NCBI RefSeq assembly: GCF_020524905.1
Contig: NZ_JAIVKI010000021.1
Coordinates: 1 to 64,000, forward strand
Length of the DNA stretch: 64,000 nt
DNA from: Microbulbifer variabilis
GTDB lineage: Bacteria; Pseudomonadota; Gammaproteobacteria; Pseudomonadales; Cellvibrionaceae
Direction of reading: 5' to 3'
Shown here: one piece after another, positions 48,836 through 61,203 of the stretch
Layout of the letters: each line of letters opens with the position of its first letter
Numbering within the stretch: position 1 is the stretch's first letter
Notes under the pieces: generated by a model
Databases searched by the model: none
Told to the model about the DNA's origin: nothing
The model's input: the letters and a program-made list of their open reading frames with translations, nothing else
Position numbers and translations under genes: made by a program

Positions 48836-50185
48836 TCATGACCGAATTAGCTCTAACAGCTCTTCGGTCTTTTCACGCATCAAGGCTTCATCCCCGCGAG
48901 ATTCAACATTGAGGCGAATCACCGGCTCAGTATTGGACATGCGCAAATTAAAGCGCCACTCGGCATAAGCCACGCTCAAACCATCCACATGCTCAACACT
49001 GAGTGCATCCGCACCATACTTCTCCTCTGCAGCTTTAATAACCGCTGCAGCATCCTGCACCTTGGAATTGATCTCACCCGAGCAGGGGAAAGCCGCCATA
49101 CGCTCCCCCACCAACTGGGATAGCGTCTTACCGCTACGGCTGACCAGCTCCGCCACCAGTAACCAAGGGATCATACCACTATCACAGTAAGCGAAGTCGC
49201 GAAAATAATGGTGTGCACTCATCTCGCCACCATAAATGGCATCTTCTTTGCGCATACGCTCCTTGATAAAGGCATGGCCAGTTTTGCTCTGGACCGGCTC
49301 GCCCCCGGCAGCGCGCACAATATCCTCCGTATTCCATAGCAGGCGCGGATCGTGAACCACCTTGGCACCCTTGTGCTTCACCAGGAAGGCCTCCGCAAGC
49401 AGGCCGACAACATAATATCCCTCGATAAAATCGCCGTTCTCATCGAAAAAGAAACAACGATCAAAGTCACCATCCCAGGCAATACCAAAGTCGGCACCAC
49501 TATCCCGCACCGCTTCTGCAGTAGAGGCGCGGTTTTCCGGCAAGATTGGGTTGGGAATCCCATTGGGGAAGTTGCCATCTGGCTGGTGGTGAACCCGAAC
49601 AAACTCAAACGGCAAGTGCGGCGCCAGTGCATCGACAACGGCACCCGCACCACCGTTACCCGCATTGACCACCAATTTCAGGGGATTCAGGGCTTTGCTG
49701 TCGACATAGCCAAGCAAGTGCTTCACAAAATCTGCGCGATGCTCAAAATGCTGTAGGCTCCCGCGCTCCGCAACGGGGGCAAAATCATTCTCTTCCGCCA
49801 AGCGTTTGATATCAAACAAACCGGTATCGCCGCTAATCGGCCTACTACCCGCGCGAACAAACTTCATGCCGTTGTAATCCATGGGGTTATGACTGGCGGT
49901 AACACAGATTCCGCCATCAAAATCACCATGGAAAGTGGCGAAATACACCTCTTCGGTGCCGCATTCACCAATATGGAAGACATCGGTACCAGCGTCGCGC
50001 AAACCATTCACCAGGGCATCCGTCAGCTCACCGCTGGTAAGTCGGATGTCATGACCGACCACGACACGTTTCGCCCCCAGAAATTGGGCAAATGCCCGCC
50101 CCACCCGATAAGCCACTTCGGTATTCAGTTCATCAGGCACCCGGCCGCGTAAATCATAGGCTTTAAAGCAGGTCAGTTCTGACAC
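48836..50185 (-). CDS. cpsG: Phosphomannomutase
   Basis: Interconverts mannose-6-phosphate and mannose-1-phosphate for GDP-mannose synthesis. The phosphoserine loop [11 protein letters not shown] is near residue 96, the metal loop D-G-D-F-D-R-C near 240, and a sugar-binding G-G-E-M-S-A-H-H near 318. It resembles E. coli CpsG/ManB much more than PgmA-type enzymes, though AlgC-like dual activity on glucose is possible. 449 residues. The start is GTG at 50185, directly after the galU stop, with AGGAG inside galU's end. manC for the next step is at 56081-57487. Confidence 0.93.
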   Translation of the reverse strand: MSELTCFKAYDLRGRVPDELNTEVAYRVGRAFAQFLGAKRVVVGHDIRLTSGELTDALVNGLRDAGTDVFHIGECGTEEVYFATFHGDFDGGICVTASHNPMDYNGMKFVRAGSRPISGDTGLFDIKRLAEENDFAPVAERGSLQHFEHRADFVKHLLGYVDSKALNPLKLVVNAGNGGAGAVVDALAPHLPFEFVRVHHQPDGNFPNGIPNPILPENRASTAEAVRDSGADFGIAWDGDFDRCFFFDENGDFIEGYYVVGLLAEAFLVKHKGAKVVHDPRLLWNTEDIVRAAGGEPVQSKTGHAFIKERMRKEDAIYGGEMSAHHYFRDFAYCDSGMIPWLLVAELVSRSGKTLSQLVGERMAAFPCSGEINSKVQDAAAVIKAAEEKYGADALSVEHVDGLSVAYAEWRFNLRMSNTEPVIRLNVESRGDEALMREKTEELLELIRS

Positions 50186-51034
50186 TTATTTTTTCTCCTG
50201 GGCGGCCTGTTCCGGTAGATACACGTTTTCAAAGACATGATTAGTGGCCTCAATAAACCCTTCCACCGAGCCACAGTCAAAGCGCCGCCCCTTAAAAGCG
50301 TAAGCAAGAACACAACCCTGGCGTGCCTGGGTCAGCAGCGCATCGGTAATTTGTACTTCCCCATTTTTGCCCGGTGGGGTATCGCGGATCAGATCAAAAA
50401 TATCCGGGGTGAGAATATAGCGGCCGATAATCGCCTTATTGCTTGGCGCGTCTTCAGCAGCCGGCTTTTCCACCATATCCGTTACTTGATAAAGGCCCGG
50501 TTTAATTTCATTGCCTGCAATCACACCAAACTTGTGAATCTGCTCCATCGGCACCTCCTCGACGGCGACGATGGAACAACGGAACTGCTTGTATAGCTGC
50601 ACCATCTGCGCGAGCACACCCAGATCATCATTCAGGCACAGGTCATCCGCCAGCACTACCCCAAATGGTTCATCTCCCACCAGGCGACGCCCCTGCAATA
50701 TCGCATCACCCAAACCGCGCATCTCACCCTGGCGGGTGTAGGAAAAGCTGGCACTATCAATCACTTTATGAACAGAATCCAGATAACGTTCTTTACCGGT
50801 CCCAGCAATCTGATGCTCAAGTTCGTAGTTGGTATCGAAATGGTCTTCGATAGCGCGCTTACCGCGCCCTGTGACGAACCCTATCTCTGTCAGGCCCGCC
50901 TCGATGGCCTCTTCGACACCATATTGCACCAGCGGTTTGTTCACCAACGGCAACATCTCTTTCGGCATCGCCTTGGTTGCAGGAAGGAAACGGGTGCCGT
51001 AACCAGCAACCGGGAATAAACATTTCTTAAGCAT
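50186..51034 (-). CDS. galU: UTP--glucose-1-phosphate uridylyltransferase
   Basis: Makes UDP-glucose for polysaccharide and envelope sugars. The nucleotide-binding start K-K-C-L-F-P-V-A-G-Y-G-T-R-F-L-P and K-E-M-L-P-L are typical. The ATG at 51034 has GGGGAG upstream and gives 282 residues; an upstream ATG at 51058 adds an atypical extension. It is cotranscribed with cpsG (adjacent stop and start), pairing UDP-glucose with mannose-1-phosphate supply. Confidence 0.95.
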   Translation of the reverse strand: MLKKCLFPVAGYGTRFLPATKAMPKEMLPLVNKPLVQYGVEEAIEAGLTEIGFVTGRGKRAIEDHFDTNYELEHQIAGTGKERYLDSVHKVIDSASFSYTRQGEMRGLGDAILQGRRLVGDEPFGVVLADDLCLNDDLGVLAQMVQLYKQFRCSIVAVEEVPMEQIHKFGVIAGNEIKPGLYQVTDMVEKPAAEDAPSNKAIIGRYILTPDIFDLIRDTPPGKNGEVQITDALLTQARQGCVLAYAFKGRRFDCGSVEGFIEATNHVFENVYLPEQAAQEKK

Positions 51035-51307
51035 TGCGCTCCCCAAAATCAAAAACAAGCGCTGCCCTGCGCCGGCGGCAACTTAACATAGCTAAAAGAA
51101 GAGTTCACTTACAAAGGATGACGTCAAATTCCTCTGATGTGTCAGCGCTCTACACAATTGATCATATAAGATGTTGTGAAAGTAATTACTACGACAGTCA
51201 CAAAAATAATTTTGACTCACTGGACAAGCGACACACAGCGCTTAGAATGCCCGCTCTTACAAAAACGCTCAACATAAGTTGCGTAACCACCCACAACCGG
51301 GGAAAAG

Positions 51308-51832
51308 ATGAGTAATTTTGTTCAAAAAAGTAGCTACGACAGAGAGGAGCTACTGACCTGCTCCACTGGTGAGATGTTTGGCCCAGGCAATGCCCAATTG
51401 CCAGCTCCCAATATGCTGATGCTGGACCGCATCACCCATATATCCAAAGATGGGGGAGCCTTTGATAAGGGGGAGCTGATCGCCGAGCTGGATATCCACC
51501 CCGACCTCTGGTTTTTCGAATGCCACTTTCCCGGCGACCCGGTAATGCCGGGATGTCTGGGCCTGGATGCCATGTGGCAGCTGTTGGGCTATTTCCTCGC
51601 CTGGAAGGGCAACCCGGGGCACGGTCGCGCCCTCGGTTGTGGTGAGGTCAAATTTACCGGTCAAATACTTCCTACCAGCAAGAAAGTTACCTATCACATT
51701 CAGTTGAGCCGGGTTGTTGAGCGGAGACTGGTCATGGGAATCGGCGACGGCACAGTATCTGTAGATGGGCGTGAAATTTACACTGCGAAGGATCTTCGCG
51801 TAGGCTTATTCACCCGCACCGACAATTTCTAA
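51308..51832 (+). CDS. fabA: 3-hydroxydecanoyl-ACP dehydratase/isomerase
   Basis: Dehydrates 3-hydroxydecanoyl-ACP and isomerises the product to the cis-3 form, the entry point to unsaturated fatty acids. Catalytic residues are visible: His73 in [11 protein letters not shown] and Asp87 in L-G-L-D-A-M-W. 174 residues. A Shine-Dalgarno-like GGGGAAA precedes the ATG. The fabA-fabB pair is the Pseudomonas-type arrangement, normally cotranscribed. I could not find a clear FadR- or DesT-type operator in the 273-base upstream gap. Confidence 0.97.
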   Translation: MSNFVQKSSYDREELLTCSTGEMFGPGNAQLPAPNMLMLDRITHISKDGGAFDKGELIAELDIHPDLWFFECHFPGDPVMPGCLGLDAMWQLLGYFLAWKGNPGHGRALGCGEVKFTGQILPTSKKVTYHIQLSRVVERRLVMGIGDGTVSVDGREIYTAKDLRVGLFTRTDNF

Positions 51833-51898
51833 CCTCATGAAACCAATACCGGTAGAAACCATAAAGGCCTCTGCCAACAAGTAATGCTGGAGATCACT

Positions 51899-53122
51899 AT
51901 GCGTCGGGTAGTTATTACCGGGATGGGCATCACATCCTGTATCGGTACCAATACAAAAGAAGTTACCGAATCCTTGAGAGCAGGCCGCAGTGGCATTCGC
52001 TTTCAAGAAGAGTACAAAGAACTAGGCCTACGCAGCCAGATTGCAGGTCCTGTCGATATCGATTTCAAGGAGCACATCGACCGTAAACAACTGCGCTTTA
52101 TGGGGGATGCCGCCGCCTATGCGTATATCGCTATGCGCGAGGCAATCGAAATGTCCGGTATGGAGGAGAGCGATATTTCCAACCCCCGCACCGGTATTGT
52201 AATGGGGTCCGGCGGCACCTCTACTCAGCAGATTATTGATGCAGCCCATACCCTCAAGGAAAAGGGGGTTCGCCGCGTCGGCGCCTATCGGGTTCCCCAG
52301 GTGATGAACAGCACTGTTTCCGCCTGCCTAGCCACGCCCTTTAAAATCAAGGGCGTGAACTACAGCATTTCCTCCGCCTGTGCTACCAGTGCCCACTGCA
52401 TTGGCCACGGTGCCGAGCTGATTCAAATGGGCAAACAGGACGTTATCTTTGCCGGTGGCGGAGAAGAGCTCGCCTGGAGTCTGACTCACTTATTCGATGC
52501 CATGGGTGCGCTTTCGAGTAAATACAATGACGAGCCAACCAAGGCCTCACGCCCCTATGATGCCGATCGCGATGGTTTTGTCATTGCCGGTGGTGGTGGG
52601 TGCCTGATTCTGGAAGAAATGGAGCATGCCCTCGCTCGAGGGGCAACCATCTACGCCGAACTCACCGGCTATGGTGCGACTTCCGATGGATACGATATGG
52701 TGGCCCCGAGTGGTGAAGGCGCGGTACGCTGCATGCAACAGGCTCTGGCGGGTATGGATGGCAAAGGGCTCCAGGGTGATGTGGATTACATCAACACCCA
52801 CGGCACCTCGACCCCGGTTGGCGATGTCGCTGAATTGAAAGCCATGAGAGAAGTCTTTGCTGACAAAGTTCCCCCATTTGCTTCCACCAAGTCCCTGACC
52901 GGACACTCCCTGGGGGCCGCCGGTGTGCAAGAGGCCATTTACAGCCTGCTAATGATGCAAAACAACTTTATCGCCGCCTCCGCAAATGTGGATCAGCGAG
53001 ACCCTGCGGCCGAGGGGATGGACTTAGTCACAGAGTTGCGTGAATGTGAGATTAAACGTGCCATGTCCAACAGTTTTGGCTTCGGTGGCACCAACGCCTG
53101 CCTGGTATTCGATAAGGTGTAA
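51899..53122 (+). CDS. fabB: 3-oxoacyl-ACP synthase I
   Basis: Condensing enzyme that elongates the cis-3-decenoyl-ACP made by FabA. The Cys-His-His triad is visible: Cys161 in S-S-A-C-A-T-S, His in N-T-H-G-T-S-T-P near 299, and His in L-T-G-H-S-L near 335. 407 residues. The ATG at 51899 has GGAG six bases upstream; 51884 is the alternative. It lies 66 bases after fabA and is followed by a strong terminator. Confidence 0.97.
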   Translation: MRRVVITGMGITSCIGTNTKEVTESLRAGRSGIRFQEEYKELGLRSQIAGPVDIDFKEHIDRKQLRFMGDAAAYAYIAMREAIEMSGMEESDISNPRTGIVMGSGGTSTQQIIDAAHTLKEKGVRRVGAYRVPQVMNSTVSACLATPFKIKGVNYSISSACATSAHCIGHGAELIQMGKQDVIFAGGGEELAWSLTHLFDAMGALSSKYNDEPTKASRPYDADRDGFVIAGGGGCLILEEMEHALARGATIYAELTGYGATSDGYDMVAPSGEGAVRCMQQALAGMDGKGLQGDVDYINTHGTSTPVGDVAELKAMREVFADKVPPFASTKSLTGHSLGAAGVQEAIYSLLMMQNNFIAASANVDQRDPAAEGMDLVTELRECEIKRAMSNSFGFGGTNACLVFDKV

Positions 53123-53143
53123 AACCACCGCCTCAATCTAAAC

Positions 53144-53172
53144 AAAAAGGGCGCCAATTTGGCGCCCTTTTT
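53144..53172. terminator. Bidirectional terminator between fabB and the SDR-like gene
   Basis: Hairpin with arms of up to 14 bases (A5-GGGCGCC / GGCGCCC-T5) and a tight loop, between convergent genes. T-runs follow on both strands. Confidence 0.92.
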
Positions 53173-53189
53173 GTTTTATGGCAGTAAGA

Positions 53190-54041
53190 CTATTCCTGCT
53201 GCTCCGCATCCAGGCGCTCCAGCCACAATTCCACTTGCCTGGTCAGGCCCTGTCGCCAGCTGTGCTGCTGTATACCAAAGACATCGCGCAGTTTGCCGCA
53301 GGCTAATACCACGCCCCTGTCCCTCTGGTCCGGCCCGGTTTCCAGCGCACTAAATTGCGCAAATCTGCTCTCGTCATAGAGTGACTGGGCTCGCTCCACA
53401 ACCTCCAGGGCAAACTCCACCGCAGTACAACTATCTGAACTACCGTAGTGAAAGATCCCTCGCGCCACAGCACCACTGGCCAGCTGCTGCGCTACCGCAA
53501 CGGCGACGCGGGCCAAATCCAGGGCGGTGACGGGGTTACCACTATTACAACCATCCAGCGCGACTGGCTCGCCCGTAACGAAGCCTCGCAATACCCGTCC
53601 AAGTAAAGCATCTGGATTGCTATCCACCAGCCAGCCAAAACGCAGAATAGTCAGGTTTTCGTGACCTGCCAGGGCTTCCTCACAGGCCAGCCATTGCCGT
53701 CCACTTCGAGCTTGTGGTACCGCTACTTCATCCTCGTCATATTTCCTCGGTTCGCCACCAGCAAAGACCGCATAGGAAGAGAGGTGAATAACATGCCGGC
53801 AGGGACACTGTGCCAGCGCCTTGGCTACCCGTAGAGCCTCTGGCATCCCCTGGTCATCCGCGCAGGCCGAGGCATTGATAACAATAGAGGCGGGACGCAA
53901 CTTATCGAGCTCCGAGGGCCCAAGTTGCTGGATGCGAAAGCCGGCGCGCTGCAGGCGCTTCTGCAGCGCGTTGTCGATATCGTTTCCGGCGCGAATTAAC
54001 GCAACCCGATCCGGCTTGTATCCGGTATGTAGATCAGGCAC
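53190..54041 (-). CDS. SDR/RmlD-like protein lacking catalytic signature
   Basis: Resembles extended short-chain dehydrogenases of the RmlD/epimerase type: a Rossmann-like start, the strand-plus-serine motif H-L-S-S-Y-A-V-F-A (87-95), and later G-N-P-V-T-A-L-D-L-A near 190. The N-terminal glycine motif for NAD(P) is absent (A-L-I-R-A-G-N-D), and the expected Y-x3-K reads W117-x3-E121 in Q-W-L-A-C-E-E. It may be a non-catalytic binding protein or a diverged enzyme. 283 residues. It starts 14 bases after ssb ends, so it is probably cotranscribed with it, without an obvious functional link. Confidence in the fold is fair; the function is unknown. Confidence 0.7.
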   Translation of the reverse strand: MPDLHTGYKPDRVALIRAGNDIDNALQKRLQRAGFRIQQLGPSELDKLRPASIVINASACADDQGMPEALRVAKALAQCPCRHVIHLSSYAVFAGGEPRKYDEDEVAVPQARSGRQWLACEEALAGHENLTILRFGWLVDSNPDALLGRVLRGFVTGEPVALDGCNSGNPVTALDLARVAVAVAQQLASGAVARGIFHYGSSDSCTAVEFALEVVERAQSLYDESRFAQFSALETGPDQRDRGVVLACGKLRDVFGIQQHSWRQGLTRQVELWLERLDAEQQE

Positions 54042-54055
54042 AGGTCAGGCCTGCT

Positions 54056-54646
54056 TTAGAACGGGATATCGTCGTCGAAGCTATTATCGAAACCACCGGC
54101 AGGGCCCTGGTTTGGTTGCTGCACGGGCTGCTGTTGGTTACCGGGTGCTGGACGCCCTTGATTACCCTGCTGGTAACCACCTTGCTGGAAGCCGCCCTGC
54201 TGTTCGTAACCACCCTGGCCGCCCTGATGACCTCCCATCTGGCCGCCCATGCCGGCTGCACCCATTGCGGCACCGCCCATGTCTTGACCGAAGCCTCCCT
54301 GCTCTCCTCGGCCATCGAGCATTTGCATCTCACTGGCAACAATCTCGGTAGTGTAGCGATCCTGACCGCTACTCTTATCCTGCCACTTGCGCGTGCGCAG
54401 TGAGCCTTCAACATAGACCTTAGAGCCCTTGCGCAAGTACTCACCGGCGATCTCAGCCAGGCGATTAAAAAATACTACACGGTGCCATTCGGTGCGCTCC
54501 TGTTGCTGACCAGTCTGCTTGTCCTTCCAGCTCTCACTGGTGGCTAAACTGATGTTGGTCACCGCACCACCGCTCGGCATATATTTGGTCTCCGGGTCGT
54601 TACCCAGGTTGCCGATTAAAATTACTTTGTTGATACCCCTGGCCAT
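54056..54646 (-). CDS. ssb: Single-stranded DNA-binding protein
   Basis: Coats single-stranded DNA in replication, repair and recombination. The N-terminal OB fold ([15 protein letters not shown]) covers about 1-112, followed by a long Gly/Gln-rich flexible linker and the acidic tip D-D-D-I-P-F that recruits partners. 196 residues. The ATG at 54646 is preceded by GAGGAG; the upstream frame to 54697 is not used. A LexA-box candidate lies at 54770-54785 and could place it under SOS control, as in E. coli. Confidence 0.97.
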   Translation of the reverse strand: MARGINKVILIGNLGNDPETKYMPSGGAVTNISLATSESWKDKQTGQQQERTEWHRVVFFNRLAEIAGEYLRKGSKVYVEGSLRTRKWQDKSSGQDRYTTEIVASEMQMLDGRGEQGGFGQDMGGAAMGAAGMGGQMGGHQGGQGGYEQQGGFQQGGYQQGNQGRPAPGNQQQPVQQPNQGPAGGFDNSFDDDIPF

Positions 54647-54769
54647 GGCCCTCTCCTCTCTTCGACCCGGGTCCCACCCGGAGCAATAATCATTCAATAA
54701 TTAACTATAAGGTGCGGTTTCACCCGCACTATTAGTCTGTAAACAGGCAGCCGCCCACAGCGACAACCA

Positions 54770-54785
54770 GTGTATTTTTATACAG
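54770..54785. promoter_or_regulatory. Candidate LexA (SOS) box upstream of ssb
   Basis: On the minus strand the 16 bases read CTGTATAAAAATACAC, matching the gammaproteobacterial consensus (CTGT, eight A/T-rich bases, ACAG) except in three positions, one in the outer right CAG. It lies about 125 bases before ssb, between it and the MFS gene, and overlaps a TATAAA that could be a -10. Confidence 0.5.
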
Positions 54786-54808
54786 CAGCATACAACAGAC
54801 ACCCGCTG

Positions 54809-55990
54809 TTAGTAAGCGCTACCCTGGCGGACACCCGAGACCCTCTCACGCAGAAGCCACCAGAGCAGTATCCAAATTGCCACTACCGCAAAACCGAGCC
54901 CCGCCACAGCACTGGTGCCACCGAGTCCGTACAGATAGCCACCCAGACTGCCGCCGACAAAAGTGCCAAAAAACTGTAGTGTCGCGTAGAGGCCTGAGGC
55001 AGCCCCACGCGCATCCTCCGGGGCTTTGCGAGTTAACTGTGCCGGCAACAGGGCTTCCAGCAAGTTGAAGCCAATAAAGAAAATACTCAGCAGTAGTACG
55101 ACCGCTACAGTCCCATTCATCGGCAGTAGCGCCGCGCTGCCAGCAACCAGGGCAAGCGCCGCCAGGTTCAGTGCGAGTGGCACCTTGCCGGCACGCTCGG
55201 CCATACGCATCATGGGCAACATAACGATAAAGGTGCCGAGCATCAGTGGACCATAGAGTTTCCAGTGCTCTTGCGCCGGCCAGCCCAACCGATCGACCAG
55301 TACCAGCGGCAAGGCCACAAACAGTGCCGTCAGTAGCAAGTGGGAAAAGAAGGCCCCGCTGACCAGGCGCCAAGTCAGGCCACTAGCCAGAACCTTGCGA
55401 AAACCGCCCTTAAATACTGCTGGGCGCTTTGCCACTTGAGGTGTCGGCACCACTCTCCATACCAGCAACATGCCGAATAGGGCCAGTGCCGCCGTCAGCC
55501 AGAAAATAGCCGGTAGTCCGCCTGCCCCCGCGAGTGCAGGGCCCAATATTACCGCCAGCATAAAGGCCACACCGATCGAAGCCCCGATCACGGCCATGGC
55601 AATGCCGCGCTTTTCATCCCGGGTTAAATCGGCCACCAACGCCATCACTGCGGCTGCGATCGCACCGCAACCCTGTAACACCCGACCGACAATCAGACCA
55701 TATACGGAGTCCGTCTGTGCCGCGACGATACTACCGAGGGCAAATAGTGCCAAACCGGTATAAATCACGGGTTTGCGACCCCAGCGATCGGACAAGAGCC
55801 CCAACGGAATCTGCAATAAGGCCTGGCTCAAACCATAGGCACCCATGGCCAACCCCAGCAGCATCGGGGTGCTATCGCGATAGCCCTCACCGTAGACCGT
55901 GAGTACCGGCAGCACCATAAACAGGCCGAGCATGCGAAAGACATAAAGGGAAGCCAGCCCACCCAGGGCCCGGCGCTCAGTGGAATTCAT
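54809..55990 (-). CDS. MFS transporter, YajR-like without YAM domain
   Basis: Twelve-helix major facilitator of the drug:H+ antiporter type. Motif A is present between helices 2 and 3 (L-L-S-D-R-W-G-R-K-P). The sequence start and the conserved G-L-F-M-V-L-P-V resemble YajR, but at 393 residues it ends after helix 12 and lacks YajR's C-terminal soluble YAM domain. GGGAG precedes the ATG. The order ssb-MFS-uvrA is conserved in Pseudomonas, although here manC intervenes before uvrA. Substrate unknown. Confidence 0.85.
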   Translation of the reverse strand: MNSTERRALGGLASLYVFRMLGLFMVLPVLTVYGEGYRDSTPMLLGLAMGAYGLSQALLQIPLGLLSDRWGRKPVIYTGLALFALGSIVAAQTDSVYGLIVGRVLQGCGAIAAAVMALVADLTRDEKRGIAMAVIGASIGVAFMLAVILGPALAGAGGLPAIFWLTAALALFGMLLVWRVVPTPQVAKRPAVFKGGFRKVLASGLTWRLVSGAFFSHLLLTALFVALPLVLVDRLGWPAQEHWKLYGPLMLGTFIVMLPMMRMAERAGKVPLALNLAALALVAGSAALLPMNGTVAVVLLLSIFFIGFNLLEALLPAQLTRKAPEDARGAASGLYATLQFFGTFVGGSLGGYLYGLGGTSAVAGLGFAVVAIWILLWWLLRERVSGVRQGSAY

Positions 55991-56080
55991 GCAGCTCCCG
56001 GAACAGCGTCAAATTGGGCGCGCATTGTACAGCGAGCGAGCGCCGGGCTGTAGTGGAAGCTGTACAACTTTCGCGGAGAT

Positions 56081-57487
56081 CTAGCCGCGGCCATAGTCGT
56101 CATCGAAGCGGACTATATCGTCCTCGCCCAGGTAACTACCGGACTGCACCTCTATCAGTTCCAACGGAATAGTACCGGGATTTTCCAATCGGTGAGTCAC
56201 TCCCAGGGGGATATAAGTGGACTGATTCTCGGTAACCAATAGCTCCTCATCGCCGCGGGTCACCCTTGCGGTGCCACGCACTACTATCCAGTGCTCGGCG
56301 CGGTGGTGATGCATCTGCAGGGAAAGCTGTTGTCCGGGCTTAACCACGATGCGCTTTACCTGAAAACGCGGGCCCGCATCGATAGAGTCGTAGTAGCCCC
56401 AGGGTCTATACACCTTGCGGTGTCGCTGGGCCTCGCTGCGGCCGGAGCGCTTGAGACTCCCCACCAATTTCTTCACCTCCTGAACCCGCTGCTTGTCAGC
56501 AATTAGCAGGGCATCGTCGGTATCCACCACCACCAAATCCTCTACCCCGAGCAAACTGACCAAGCGACTCTCCGCGCGCACCAGGCAACCGCTGCTGTCT
56601 TCCTGCAATACATCACCTTGCAACAGATTGTCGTCGTCATCCCGCTCGGCCAGCTCCCACAGACCCAGCCAGGAGCCCACATCGCTCCAGCCAGCATCCA
56701 TGGGTACTACAGCCGCCGATTCCGTGGGCTCCATGACCGCATAATCCACGGATTCATCGGCACAAGCGGCGAAGGCCTCTCTATCCACCCGGGTAAAGTC
56801 CAGATCTCGAGCCGCCTGCTCGTAGGCCGTGCGACAGGCACTGAGGATATCCTCACGATGCTGGCCCAGTTCCTCCAAATAGCGGGAGGCGCGGAACAGA
56901 AACATGCCACTGTTCCAGGAATAACCGCCATCGGCCAGGTAGGACTCGGCGGTATCGGCATCTGGCTTCTCGACAAACTCTGCCACCGACCATGCACCGG
57001 CGGAAAGCGCCTCTCCGCGGCGGATATAACCGTAGCCGGTCTCTGCCCGAGTCGGAACAATCCCAAAAGTCACCAAATGCCCCTGCTCTGCCAGAACCCG
57101 AGCCGGCTGTAGCGACTTTTGAAAGGCCACCACATCAGCCACCGCATGGTCCGCCGGCAGTACCAGCAGCAAAGAGTCCTCACCGGACTCAAGCGCTGCC
57201 AGGGCTGCCAGGGCAATAGCCGGTGCCGTATTGCGCGCGCAGGGCTCCAGCAAAATAGACTGGGCGCCATGACCAATTTCGCGCAGCTGCTCCGCAGCGG
57301 CGAAGCGATGTTCCTCATTGCACACTAAAATCGGAGCCTGTAGCTGTGCCACGCCCTCCAACCGCCTTGCGGTAGCCTGTAACATGGTTTCTTCACCTGT
57401 TAGCGGCAAAAACTGCTTTGGGTAGGTTTCGCGAGAGAGTGGCCACAGGCGCGAACCGGTGCCACCACAGAGAATTACAGGGATCAT
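56081..57487 (-). CDS. manC: Mannose-1-phosphate guanylyltransferase/mannose-6-phosphate isomerase
   Basis: Two-domain enzyme that isomerises fructose-6-phosphate to mannose-6-phosphate and makes GDP-mannose. The N-terminal transferase has [13 protein letters not shown], and K-Q-F-L-P-L follows. The C-terminal cupin isomerase domain has P-W-G-Y-Y near residue 355 and an H-H-H metal region. The ATG at 57487 (M-I-P-V-I-L) matches the AlgA start; the frame extends to 57577, and no strong ribosome site decides. 468 residues. With cpsG in the window all GDP-mannose steps are covered. It is divergent from uvrA. Confidence 0.92.
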   Translation of the reverse strand: MIPVILCGGTGSRLWPLSRETYPKQFLPLTGEETMLQATARRLEGVAQLQAPILVCNEEHRFAAAEQLREIGHGAQSILLEPCARNTAPAIALAALAALESGEDSLLLVLPADHAVADVVAFQKSLQPARVLAEQGHLVTFGIVPTRAETGYGYIRRGEALSAGAWSVAEFVEKPDADTAESYLADGGYSWNSGMFLFRASRYLEELGQHREDILSACRTAYEQAARDLDFTRVDREAFAACADESVDYAVMEPTESAAVVPMDAGWSDVGSWLGLWELAERDDDDNLLQGDVLQEDSSGCLVRAESRLVSLLGVEDLVVVDTDDALLIADKQRVQEVKKLVGSLKRSGRSEAQRHRKVYRPWGYYDSIDAGPRFQVKRIVVKPGQQLSLQMHHHRAEHWIVVRGTARVTRGDEELLVTENQSTYIPLGVTHRLENPGTIPLELIEVQSGSYLGEDDIVRFDDDYGRG

Positions 57488-57531
57488 CAGCGCTATCTGT
57501 TCATCGGTTGGTTTTTTTGCGGCAGACGATT

Positions 57532-57559
57532 TTGGCACATTGAGTGGCGAGTTTATACT
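57532..57559 (+). promoter_or_regulatory. Sigma-70 promoter of uvrA with overlapping palindrome
   Basis: TTGGCA (57532-57537) and TATACT (57554-57559) are 16 bases apart, about 90 bases upstream of uvrA. The -10 lies inside a perfect 14-base palindrome (57548-57561, arms CGAGT and ACTCG), a good operator position. It is not a LexA box. Confidence 0.6.
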
Positions 57560-57648
57560 CGACTGTTTTCCCGGCACCGCAGTTTTGATCGCCCCGCGCG
57601 GAGCAAGTCCGTGGCCCGGCCCAGTATTAGCAGCACTATAGGTAGAGC

Positions 57649-60474
<2,826 letters not shown>

Positions 60475-60484
60475 TCAATACTAC

Positions 60485-60508
60485 GGAGCTGGATCGCGAT
60501 CTAGCTCC
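60485..60508. terminator. Hairpin after uvrA
   Basis: Twelve-base arms with one G-T mismatch (a wobble pair in RNA), nearly a perfect palindrome, beginning 11 bases after the uvrA stop. No poly-T follows, so it may be a 3'-end structure rather than a classical intrinsic terminator. Confidence 0.45.
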
Positions 60509-60554
60509 TATATCAATAAAACCTTCGGATATTTGCCGCAATGGAACGTGGGAA

Positions 60555-61157
60555 ATGATAAAAAAATTAGATCAAGAAAAGTTAAACTTAATTATTGCTC
60601 TATGCGCAATGATGGTTTCCATTGCCTCCTTCTATGCAACTTATCTGCAGGCCGAAGCCGCAAATAAACAAGTCAAAATAATGACCATGCCTGTAATTCA
60701 ATTTTCACAGAGCAATTACGACCTTGAGGATGACAAGCCATCAATTTATTTTGAACTTCACAACGTGGGATCAAGCCCAGCTCTACTGAAGGATTTCAGT
60801 ATCAACTATGAGCGAACTACCTATCATACCGCCAGAGAATTCCTGAATGCCTGCTGCCAACAGGAATATCAGGAATTTATGAACAAACTGACAAATGTTG
60901 AAGATGCCTCCAGTCTAGACAAAGGAAATATACTTACCTCAACATTATCCAATAGTTTAATCCCAGCGAACTCCAAGCGACGAATATTTGCATTATTTTA
61001 TGGCGAACGATCTTATAATCTATGGAAAAAACTAGATGAAGAAAGAGGAAAAATATCAGTTGCCTTCTGTTTTTGCTCACCCTTGGGTGGATGCTATCAC
61101 TCAAACAATGAAGGAGCCTCCATGGAAATCGAAGCATGCCCCGCCAGCCTCAATTAA
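60555..61157 (+). CDS. Unrecognised membrane-anchored protein
   Basis: No family recognised. 200 residues: a short charged start, one membrane helix (about 11-30), and a soluble domain probably outside the inner membrane. The segment Y-F-E-L-H-N-V-G-S-S-P-A (residues 73-84) resembles the beta-sandwich start of many anchored proteins. Cysteines cluster late (C-F-C near 174, then two more), which could mean disulphides. A G-rich ribosome site lies unusually close to the ATG at 60555. A/T-richer than uvrA. It lies 46 bases before pxpA and in the same direction; whether it belongs to that operon is unclear. Confidence 0.6.
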   Translation: MIKKLDQEKLNLIIALCAMMVSIASFYATYLQAEAANKQVKIMTMPVIQFSQSNYDLEDDKPSIYFELHNVGSSPALLKDFSINYERTTYHTAREFLNACCQQEYQEFMNKLTNVEDASSLDKGNILTSTLSNSLIPANSKRRIFALFYGERSYNLWKKLDEERGKISVAFCFCSPLGGCYHSNNEGASMEIEACPASLN

Positions 61158-61203
61158 ACATTTGTGATTAAACAGCATTTCCTCTTATCACGAGCCTTGA
61201 CGA

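Noticed and set aside
54056-54300. Gly/Gln-rich repetitive codons in ssb as a separate repeat element
   Set aside because: This is the normal flexible linker of SSB, not a DNA repeat.
57560-57580. CTGT-containing stretch before uvrA as a LexA box
   Set aside because: The second half-site ACAG is missing at the required spacing.
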